Below are positions 57,601-64,000 of a stretch of 64,000 nucleotides of DNA, piece by piece (the stretch's first letter is position 1; each line of letters opens with the position of its first letter). Source of the stretch: Ectocarpus siliculosus (lineage: Eukaryota; Sar; Phaeophyceae; Ectocarpales; Ectocarpaceae); NCBI GenBank assembly GCA_000310025.1, contig FN649731.1, positions 2,801,909 to 2,865,908 on the forward strand, read 5' to 3'. A program made the translations under genes and the position numbers. Under the pieces are notes generated by a model, which had not been told where the DNA came from, did no database searches, and was given only the letters and a program-made list of their open reading frames with translations.

Positions 57601-57900
57601 CGTTTATTTGGCGAAATTGAGTCCGAGTCCGTATCGCACAAACCGGCCCTGGCGTCGATTTGTAGGAATGTGCAGAGTGATCGTCCGTACCATCCACCTG
57701 GCCCTCGTGACTACGAAATTTCTGCCGATTCGTTGAACGATGTTGATATTGTCCAGAATGACAATGAACTGTTCGCTAGTGCTGTATCGTTATTTCCTGT
57801 GCTGGATCCCGCTAAATTGCGAAGAGAGCAGTCAGTGCAAAGAGTTCGGTCCGTATATCGACTACGTCAAGAAACCCAAAACAGCACCGTTGCCGTCTAG
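54628..57900 (+). CDS. Retrotransposon polyprotein: gag remnant, protease remnant, RT, RNase H
   Basis: The frame is open from the TAG at 54,625 to a TAG at 57,900. The first ~150 residues are Ser/Thr/Pro-rich and include a 20-residue repeat (QVAPASAQSSVVASPVTSTT, next copy QVAPTNAQ). A capsid-like helix region (VPKLTGDRTENVIEILNHF) follows. The C-terminal half of a retropepsin-like domain (ILLDNEAMTRF) follows, but the catalytic DTG/DSG and any CCHC knuckle are absent. Reverse transcriptase runs from about 56,311 with LVARKDGKPRFCVDFR, PFGVCNAPWIF and the catalytic YMDD at 56,788-56,799. RNase H follows with VVHVDASEHGCG near 57,241 and DHQALTHLF, ending near HVAGKLNVVPDALSRL. Initiation appears to depend on the upstream short ORF. 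Confidence 0.9.
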   Translation, partial: RRTPPELSPATIAWQQRLLTESVGSSSSVASASSSSSRGASSRGAGATAHSVVSSSVPVLAPPLPGQTPLSPGAPSFVPSAQATSGSNPSSSPSLTVPVNTSTSVSCTSGSATTDSSTSQVAPASAQSSVVASPVTSTTQVAPTNAQSSVVAPPVTSTSQVAPTAVATEPPVRTFLQAATVSISAADLRSVPKLTGDRTENVIEILNHFRTVVGLKAAAINPDSSFADGVALKHVALVGTGEVLTLIQQILSGQIDCSKASTFTEPEEKGSFTSPTTWDAMCSVLLDSLLPANSVLGFISFVVRFGDVSRRIDALVVPSLGPDQILLDNEAMTRFRAVLDWKNERLTFECSDTVVPAIHRKKSQHGVDLSPSPRVAAVHRNAEEHSVKLRHRYNIRPRHAMIVKAFTECIPSVETAVVVEPRILSADELSLDTVPPEFERLIVARTVSTWSAVDGSVVVQIANPSSAYLAVHVGLEIGTLSPVTMVAQEQLHVHAVASSPKTASEIAAAKAELVEPLSKAFTNSTFSKEQQTRVLDLCAKYRPVFSLNRKELGKCKTAQATFPMPPNTKPVNRRPYRANPRTEAVIQTCVKDMLDDDIIEELPSQWGSPVTLVARKDGKPRFCVDFRSTVNKHIIRKTWPLANMESNLDSVGSAKFISVADVQSAYWQIPVHPDHVERTAFVTNSGKYCYKRMPFGVCNAPWIFTEMAHKTLGHIPELLIYMDDFCVLSATFENHMKSLESMFVALEAAGLTLKPSKISFGPKSIEYLGHVISAEGISVGKDRIQAVQNLPTPRCLKDLRSVLGVVNFVRRFIPDYAEITNPLVELTRKEYATKSRFVKAWKKSHDASFAHLKRLLTSAPVLHFPDFDREFVVHVDASEHGCGAFLAQPSKADPESLDIIANYSHRFKHGQRHYSASMKECCGVVLAISHWRPYLFGKHFTVITDHQALTHLFYMQDTSNMLTRWAIALQNYDFTVKHVAGKLNVVPDALSRLFGEIESESVSHKPALASICRNVQSDRPYHPPGPRDYEISADSLNDVDIVQNDNELFASAVSLFPVLDPAKLRREQSVQRVRSVYRLRQETQNSTVAV

Positions 57901-59299
57901 CGAAAATAAAGGCACCATGAGTAATTACTTCTTGAATGAAAACGTGCTCTTCAGGTCGTATTTACCCGGGTATCTTCGTAAACGCAGTTCGTTCCGTGAT
58001 CAACTTGTCGTTCCCACCGTTTTGCGTGCGTTAGTTTTGGATTCTTGTCATGATGCTCCTGCGTCAGGGGGTCATCTAGCGTTCAAAGCCACGTACGATA
58101 GACTCAGAGATGGTTTTTGGTGGCCGACCATGTCTCGAGATGCGTCCAAACACATCCAGCATTGTTCGTCGTGCCAACACCGAAAAACGTCCAACAGACG
58201 ACCGTTATTACCTGTAGGTCACCGTCCCGTTACCCGTCCGTTTCAGTGTGTCGCGATCGACCTCGTTGAATATAATTCCGTATCACAGGGTTGCAAGTAC
58301 GTCTTGTCGGTCATCGATCACCTGACCCGTTTTCTCGTGTTGATTGCTATTCGTGATAAAAAAGCAACAACAATTGCACAGGCTCTTGTAGAGCGTGTCT
58401 TTTCCGTTTTCCCTCCCCCTGAAACGTTACACAGTGATCAGGGCACTGAGTTCGAGAATGAGTTGGTTAAAGAGTTGCAGGCCGTGTTTGGTTTCAAAAA
58501 AACTCGGACGTCCGCGTATCAGCCGCAAGGTAACTCTGTATTAGAGCGCGTGCACAGCACAATGCATGGCATGCTCGCAATGTATGCAAACGTTCGGTTT
58601 GATAATTGGGCTGAGCTTTTACCGTTTGTGCAACTCGCCCATAACACCGCGTACAACCAAACTCTTGAGGAAACTCCTCATTATCTGATGTTCGGTCGCC
58701 AGGCTTTGCTTCCCGTGGATGTCATTCTTGGTGTACCGTCTCAGGATAGCTCTGCTTCGCGGATGGAATATTCACGTCGTACCGTGGATAACTTGCAACT
58801 CGCGTATGCGATCGCTCGTCGTAATTTGAAAGAGCGAACTGACAAGCAAGCAGACTCGAACGAAAAATTATCCGTACCGCAGTTCACTCCTGGGGAACAA
58901 GTTCTCGTACATCGTCCCCATACCGTTATTGATGGCCCTAATCCCAAGCTGATCAGCCCTTGGCATGGCCCATTCACCGTTCGTTCAAAAGTGTCACCCG
59001 TCATATATCGTGTTTGCAAAGACGGAGAACTCGCGGAAACGTCAGTACACTTGGGTCGTATGAAAAAGTACTATGCTTTTCAACGTGATTCTGTCCCCGA
59101 TTTTACTGAATTGGATGAGATGTTTTTGGGACAAACACTTCCAATTCCCGATTTGGATGGTACCGTGTTTACCGTAAAAATTGGATCGTACGTCGTCGAG
59201 GGGATAGACAAATTTAAACGTGGAGCAGGAAAACCGTCTCTCCACAACTTCCAATATTATTTCCTCCTCAAAGACCGTCCTGCGAGTCTTGGGTGTTGA
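57740..59299 (+). CDS. Retrotransposon integrase
   Basis: The frame is +1 relative to the RT frame and overlaps its end by 161 bp. It carries a zinc-binding HHCC module (HDAPASGGH ... CSSC), the DDE core (AIDLVEY, LHSDQGTEF, QGNSVLERVH) and a GPF-type C-terminal domain (WHGPFTVRSK). Past it, VVEGIDKFKRG ... YYFLLKD faintly resembles a chromodomain. An internal ATG exists at 57,917. Integrase may be expressed by +1 frameshifting near 57,835-57,850 or the shift may be a sequence defect. Confidence 0.9.
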   Translation: MLILSRMTMNCSLVLYRYFLCWIPLNCEESSQCKEFGPYIDYVKKPKTAPLPSSENKGTMSNYFLNENVLFRSYLPGYLRKRSSFRDQLVVPTVLRALVLDSCHDAPASGGHLAFKATYDRLRDGFWWPTMSRDASKHIQHCSSCQHRKTSNRRPLLPVGHRPVTRPFQCVAIDLVEYNSVSQGCKYVLSVIDHLTRFLVLIAIRDKKATTIAQALVERVFSVFPPPETLHSDQGTEFENELVKELQAVFGFKKTRTSAYQPQGNSVLERVHSTMHGMLAMYANVRFDNWAELLPFVQLAHNTAYNQTLEETPHYLMFGRQALLPVDVILGVPSQDSSASRMEYSRRTVDNLQLAYAIARRNLKERTDKQADSNEKLSVPQFTPGEQVLVHRPHTVIDGPNPKLISPWHGPFTVRSKVSPVIYRVCKDGELAETSVHLGRMKKYYAFQRDSVPDFTELDEMFLGQTLPIPDLDGTVFTVKIGSYVVEGIDKFKRGAGKPSLHNFQYYFLLKDRPASLGC

Positions 59300-61178
59300 A
59301 AGCACTTCAAAGAAGTACCCCAGTGTCATGAGATGATCCGTTCATATCGAGCGTGCGTTCTTCGTGATAATCCGCACGCCTTTGATCATTCTCCCAGGAA
59401 GTAGCGTCCTGGCTGCTTCGTATCGTGTCTCGTGCTGTGTTCTGCCTTATTCGTTTCGTGTTTCGTTTATTTTCCAAGGGCTACGTTTTCGTTCATTTTA
59501 TTTTATTTATTTTATATGTACATATATGTTATTGTTCGTTGTCCAGCACGATCGTTTCGTAGTGCTCACCGTCCCCAACGTTCCTTCGCAGTCCGGCCGG
59601 ACATTGTCGTTGTTGGTGGATACGCCCACGTTGGATGCAACACCTCGTGGAAGTCGGCAGGTGGAGCCTAGTTCGCGTCGAGATTCGCCCTCCGCGAACC
59701 AAGCATGGTTGCGTGTCTTCGTTTCGTTGGACATGCATGCTAGCGCACGTCATTTTTAAGGCATGGCGTTGCCCGTCCGTTGTGTGATTTATTTATTTTT
59801 TATATATTTCTCCGTTTAAATGCCGTACGAAATAGTACCTCGTACGAGCTCCGTCAGCGTTTTCAATTGTTTATGATTGGAACGTGCGTCCGTTTTTTAG
59901 ACAATCGTGCGTGGTGTGAAGCGTCCATTACCATTGTGTCGCTGTCCTTGAGATACGAGTGCGTCGTATGGGGTCAGTTGATACTTCATGTGAGCGAATA
60001 GGCAGGATCGGAAGTTCGTCGTTTTTTCTCGTCCACTCCGTCATTAAATTGGGGGGTGATATCGTCTCACTTGCAGTTTGGGGGAATTGCAATTGATAAT
60101 CGACTTCTGGATCCATGCACTTTTGCATTGTTCACACGGTTTTGTTCATGCCCGATTTGTCTAGTCGTTTCGTGCGGTGGATTGTTATTTCGTGCCGTTC
60201 GTCCGTGCGGGAGATCACATGTTGCCTACAGCGCTGAAGCTGACTGCGTGACATGTTCCGTACACCTTTCGTTATCCGCACATCGTTTCTCGCGTGTCGT
60301 ACACTGCGAAAGAGTAGATGGGTGTCTTGGCCGTGCAAGAGGAAGCACAAGAGGACCAGACCTTCGTCCCACTACTGCGTCAAATCCATGCTACAGCATA
60401 TCGTTTGCTGTACTCGTAATCACCATTCGTCGTCGTTCGTCTATGCAGCGCCTCTTGTTTGCGTAATCGCATGAGAAGGTCGTATTGTTAGCTCTCCGTG
60501 AGCTGTGCACATATGTTCGTTCGTTGTTGCAGCTGCATATCGTTTGAGCAACGTTTTCCCAGCGGGTCGACCCACGTCATTTGCCATTCGACACTTGTGA
60601 ACTTTAAGCCTTGCAAGCAATCGTTTTTCACAGGTGCAATGCCAAATTATTTTTCGTTGCTGGATGTTCGTTACGTGCAACTACAAAATAGTTCACGGCG
60701 TTGTCTCAAGGTACTACTCGTACAGTTTTTATACACTATCGGGGCAAGACGCGCACCGAAGTGATGTTTTTTCTGTACACCCGTCGTTCGTTCGTACGGT
60801 AGATCACATGTTACCTACAGCGCCGAGGCGGACTGAAGTGACATGTTCCGTACACCTTTCGTCATCTGTGTAGTTATTCGTTCGTCGTACGGGAATAGTT
60901 GCCAAACTTCCTGAATTGCTCTCGTGCAAACTGTGGTTGTGACTGCATTATGTACGATCGATGCTCGGATGAGATATTTTGGTGACACGTTCCAGTTTTT
61001 ATGACTACAAAACACAGAGCATTCGTTGAATGATGGCAGTCGCCGTACGTTATGGCCCAAGTCATTTAACTCGTGTTTTTCATCAGTACTTCACAATTTC
61101 ATACACTCTGGGTTATTTATGTCATTCTTGTATCTTTCAATCCGGATTCAGGCCCCGTGATTGAAGATAGGGGGGTGC
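59300..61178 (+). other. Retrotransposon 3' noncoding region with internal direct repeat
   Basis: About 1.9 kb without a coding frame lies between integrase and the 3' LTR. Two ~80-90-bp direct copies lie at about 60,195-60,275 and 60,780-60,868, sharing GATCACATGTT and GTGACATGTTCCGTACACCT. The region is unusually long for a gypsy element. Confidence 0.8.
61163..61175 (+). other. Candidate polypurine tract
   Basis: GAAGATAGGGGGG lies 3 bp before the 3' LTR, as expected for the plus-strand primer. Confidence 0.6.
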
Positions 61179-61439
61179 TGTGAATGCCACCTCAGACTGT
61201 AGTAGATTGTGACGTCAGATGACCTGTCGGAGATCTACCTTCGGGGTGTTGCCACAGATAGAGTCAGTGTCGGATGGATGCTGAACCTTGCTTCAACACA
61301 AGGTCGCTCCCCCCCTGGCTCACAACACAACTATCCGTACTCGTCAGCCTCTTCACCAGAGGCTGAACCGGTGTGTATCCACACCACACATCCCAACGGG
61401 AACTTGCTCACACGCGAACCTGGAGACAACAGTCTCATA
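61179..61439 (+). repeat. 3' LTR
   Basis: 261 bp, beginning TGTGAATGCCACCTCAG and ending CAGTCTCATA, with one base different from the 5' LTR. Confidence 0.95.
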
Positions 61440-62280
61440 CTTGTCCACATTGCTTTTATTATACACCGCGATTCGACGCGAAGACAGCCGCAGAGTCGTC
61501 GCGCTCCCATTTCTACAATGACAATTGTGGTCAATTCACGCCATGCGTGGTTTTCGTGTTTGCCACAAACGGTTAGGTTTCTTTGCCGTACGGCACATGA
61601 AAGCGCCTTGCCTTCCAATCGAGGCCCACAAACATGCTCACGCGTACACCGGTATGCAATCCGAGGTGCCTCTGTCAGCATTATGGATGGGGAGTAGTGT
61701 GGGTGAGGATGAACACATCTCTTGTAAGAAACGCACGCAGCCAGCCTCTTGTAGAATCTTGCACTCAGACAGCAGTGCAATCGTTCCGACGATCTCTTTT
61801 TCACCTGTTATGATACCCAATGACAATCGCAATCGTTACCCAGTTACAACCGTGACCTGGCTGTAGCGGGCTGCTCGGCACGCTTTCGTAACACTATGCG
61901 CCCGCTCGTACCCTTCCACCTCTACCACAGCTGCCGTCCCGCCCCTGTACATGTCTCCCCCGGCTACTCGCTACGGCCACCCAAACGCACGCGCCGCCTG
62001 GCGTCATGTTCGTATGCATTTCCACTTACCCGCGAGTGACACTAAAGTCAGACACTTGAACCACTCGCACGATGGTTCTGGGGGCTGGCACCCTCGATTA
62101 ATCCATTCTCAGCGACAGTCTCGATACACATGCCGCAGACTCCGCATTACTGCCTAATCCGACAGGCAACCTCGAACAACACACGACTATAAACCCACGC
62201 ACGAAAAAGGACACGTCCACGTTATGCCACACAAACCGCGCCACCTTGCGAACCAAACAAACTACCCGTTCGACCCGGCA
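61440..62280. other. No gene recognised
   Basis: This is the right flank of the retrotransposon. Several small frames exist but none has motifs or splice support. Confidence 0.5.
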
Positions 62281-62490
62281 TCAAGAAGGTGGAGGTGGCG
62301 CCTTTCCGCTGTCGCCGTACACAAGCCGTGAGACGACCCGTTCCTTTGCCACTCGTTTCAACTCCTTGGCCTGAATGGACTTTCGTCGCACTACGAAGCG
62401 ACCGCCCTCGTACCTGTCGTGAAGGTGGTGATGAACATCGTCGAGAGCAGGCAAGACGCCGCACATGGAAAAATTGTGAGGTATTTTCAT
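62281..62490 (-). CDS. Candidate exon or ORF of unknown function
   Basis: A minus-strand frame reads about 69 residues, including RYEGGRFVVRRKSIQAKELK and ending GKAPPPPS before a stop. It is basic and helical and could be a 3' terminal exon. No family recognised. A further minus-strand segment at about 62,680-62,770 (HWGAMYTLKPDDTPQLWLRV, then a CAG/GTTGGG donor-like end) may be an upstream exon. Confidence 0.3.
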   Translation of the reverse strand: MKIPHNFSMCGVLPALDDVHHHLHDRYEGGRFVVRRKSIQAKELKRVAKERVVSRLVYGDSGKAPPPPS

Positions 62491-63048
62491 TGGTCAGCCG
62501 GACAGCACGGTCTACGCCACAAACAAGGACCACAGCATAACTGGTGACACTTGAAAATAGAGTTGTTGTCGAAGCTATCGTCGACTCGGGGGGTCAGAGA
62601 CCAAGAGGGTCAGTAGACCATTCTCTCTCCCTCCGGTGTGATTTTCCAGGCAGGTGTACCCAACCCCCAACCTGAAATCTGCGAAAGCGTGTTGACACAA
62701 CTCTCAGCCACAGCTGTGGCGTGTCGTCCGGCTTAAGAGTATACATGGCACCCCAATGTATTCCATCTGTGCCAAGCAAATACGGCCTGCTGTGGTCTGT
62801 TCTTGGCCGTGAGAGGAGAGGAAGGAGAGGCTCGCTTTCAAAAGCTTGACGGAAAACTCGCGGGAAGCCTTCGAGATATAGGCTGCATATCCTCTCGCCG
62901 TCCTCGCGAAACCGTCATTGACTGGCGGGGGTCATCACGGGGCCGGCACGGCATGGTAACGTTCGGCTTTCTCCATGTGTCGGTGCATTTCCATGGTGTA
63001 TCCTGATGGAGCCCGAGTTCTCCCTGTTGGGCAGAGGCGAGAAGAAGA
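62491..63048. other. No confident gene
   Basis: Apart from the possible minus-strand exon near 62,680-62,770 nothing is seen. Confidence 0.4.
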
Positions 63049-63101
63049 TCTATGACATCTGCGACATCTACGACACCTATGACATCTACAACATCTACGA
63101 C
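63049..63101 (+). repeat. 9-bp tandem repeat GACATCTAC
   Basis: Six or so imperfect copies of GACATCTAC/GACACCTAT occur in a row. Confidence 0.9.
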
Positions 63102-63132
63102 AAACGGGGATCAAAAATGGGGCAGTTGGTGC

Positions 63133-63264
63133 TCACTTGTAGTGGCTGCTGACGCGCAGAACCTTGTAGTGCTTGGACCCGTGCCACAAGGTGTCGCCGG
63201 TGCCCGTTAAGGGAGGCAGGTTCGCGACGCCCACTTTTCTGGGAGGCGGCGCAGCGTCGTACAC
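63133..63264 (-). CDS. 3' terminal exon of an unknown gene
   Basis: A minus-strand exon of 132 bp starts after an acceptor (GGCATCAG) in phase 0 and encodes 43 residues, including PPLTGTGDTLWHGSKHYKVL and ending SSHYK before TGA. GC-rich codon use and a clean acceptor support it. Upstream exons were not identified; a Ser/Asp-rich minus-strand frame at 63,377-63,796 is a weak candidate. The function is unknown. Confidence 0.5.
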   Translation of the reverse strand: MYDAAPPPRKVGVANLPPLTGTGDTLWHGSKHYKVLRVSSHYK

Positions 63265-63839
63265 CTGATGCCACACACACGCGGAGAGGGAAAATTGTTG
63301 AATCGGTGGAAAAGCGGTGCATCGACGGCCGTTTCGTGAACGAATCGAACAATCGAAGGGCATTCTTCGTGTGTTCTCAAAACTGAGCAAATGAGGCCGA
63401 ATTCTTTTGAGACCCTCGAGCCTCGCTCGCTGTTGGCATGGAAAAGGTTAAGGTTGATTCTGGGACAGAATCATCCCGCGTTTGCCCCTGGGAAGTGTGC
63501 TGTGTCGGTATCTCGACCAAAAGGACGACAGGGCGGCGTGGCCCGAAACAACGCCCCCCCCCCTCTATTTTCTTTCCCGCCACGGCCGCGCCGCTGCTGC
63601 CGACCATGCTTACCACGAACGGAAGGCTATCTCGGCCGTCGTCTACCCATTCCTTGCCGCCAGAGCCTGACAGCCCGGACCCCGATCCGGAAGAAGAGTC
63701 ATCCCCAGAGCTGGCGGACATCCACGCCCGATCGCCGCTGCTGTCCCCCTGTCTCACCGAAGAAGCCCACGCTGTCTTGCCCGGGAGGAGGGACACCGGT
63801 GATTACAAAGCGACGCCCAGTCGGACCAAAACAAAATCG
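63265..63839. other. Uncertain; Ser/acidic-rich frames on both strands
   Basis: Overlapping open frames exist on both strands from about 63,380 to 63,850. The plus-strand one (PPEPDSPDPDPEEESSPELA) and the minus-strand one (SSGDDSSSGSGSGLSGSG) are both low-complexity, and I cannot decide which, if either, is coding. Confidence 0.3.
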
Positions 63840-63970
63840 AAAAAAATAGGGGTGGGGGGGTGGGGGGGGTGGGGGGGTACTCATAGTCGTGCATGCCGTA
63901 GTCGAGACCATTGACCTCGCATCCCTACAAAGCCGGGACGGAGCACGCCGGGTTCTCACCGGACCAGGCT
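63840..63970 (-). repeat. C-tailed repeat element, copy 4
   Basis: On the minus strand it reads AGAGCCTGGTCCGGTGAGAA onward to CATGCACGACTATGAGTA and a C-rich tail (G-rich tract 63,848-63,877 on the plus strand). It matches the 3' part of the copies at 26.7 and 28.5 kb and lies a few bases from the tRNA 3' end. Confidence 0.75.
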
Positions 63971-63977
63971 CTAAAAG

Positions 63978-64000
63978 TGGAGGATGGGGGATTTGAACCC
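63978..64000 (-). tRNA. tRNA gene, 3' end only (runs off the window)
   Basis: On the minus strand the sequence gives a T loop TTCAAAT, T-stem strand CCCCC, acceptor strand ATCCTCC and discriminator A, followed by CTTTT, a Pol III terminator. The anticodon lies beyond the window, so the amino acid cannot be assigned. It could also be the head of a tRNA-derived repeat, because the C-tailed element follows directly. Confidence 0.6.

Larger units (their letters stand above)
54031..61439 (+). mobile_element. Ty3/gypsy-type LTR retrotransposon (7.4 kb)
   Basis: Two 261-bp direct LTRs at 54,031-54,291 and 61,179-61,439 bound coding regions in the order short ORF, protease remnant, reverse transcriptase, RNase H, integrase. 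That order defines Ty3/gypsy. A 4-bp duplication CTTG flanks the element (54,027-54,030 and 61,440-61,443). The LTRs differ at one base (GGAAATCT against GGAGATCT), so insertion is recent. The gag and protease region is deleted in part, so this copy probably cannot move by itself. Confidence 0.95.

Noticed and set aside
1-64000. CRISPR arrays, operons or prokaryotic signals
   Set aside because: None seen; spliced genes, LTR element and SINEs show a eukaryotic nuclear sequence.

Overview
The window looks like nuclear DNA of a photosynthetic stramenopile (ochrophyte), most likely a brown alga such as Ectocarpus. That placement is inference. Genes have long GT-AG introns with polypyrimidine acceptors. 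Two gene families start with a signal-peptide-like segment running into an ASAFAP-like motif (TTAFVTP, CGFFLAP), the bipartite presequence used to enter a complex red-lineage plastid. The region is also full of repeats and transposons.

Left part (1-17.3 kb). A tRNA-headed SINE lies at 1.1 kb. A minus-strand DOT1-like SAM-dependent methyltransferase gene occupies 3.7-7.2 kb, with four exons resolved. Next come an AT-rich GAGTATT array and a tandem array of about 1.2-kb units; its second unit carries an 893-bp foldback transposon and a second SINE, each with target duplications. A plus-strand gene at 14.8-17.3 kb encodes a ZRANB3-type HNH nuclease domain with a C-terminal AT-hook.

Centre (17.7-47.5 kb). 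Six copies of a two-exon gene encode a 413-residue plastid-targeted protein: presequence, coiled coil, two canonical EF-hands split by the intron, then a four-helix Tic20-family translocon domain. Copies are arranged as three head-to-head pairs (A-B, C-D, E-F) with near-identical, internally palindromic spacers of about 585 bp. Each gene is followed by a related ~2-kb block, so the array reads as a giant inverted repeat centred near 33,669. Copy C is frameshifted and copy E has a SINE in its intron. A 100-N assembly gap and a left-arm-only insertion lie at 26.5-28.6 kb.

Right part (48.3-64 kb). A five-exon plastid-targeted Cupin_3 gene (minus strand) is divergently paired with a three-exon gene of unknown function (plus strand). 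A young 7.4-kb Ty3/gypsy LTR retrotransposon follows (LTRs differ at one base), with an in-frame UAG between its first ORF and pol, a +1 shift before integrase, and a gag/protease deletion. The window ends with a terminal exon of an unknown minus-strand gene, another copy of a C-tailed repeat, and the 3' end of a tRNA gene.

The most notable biology is the EF-hand/Tic20 fusion, which suggests calcium control of plastid protein import, and its amplification as a palindromic array. Gene models were made by eye from frames and splice signals; no database search was possible.
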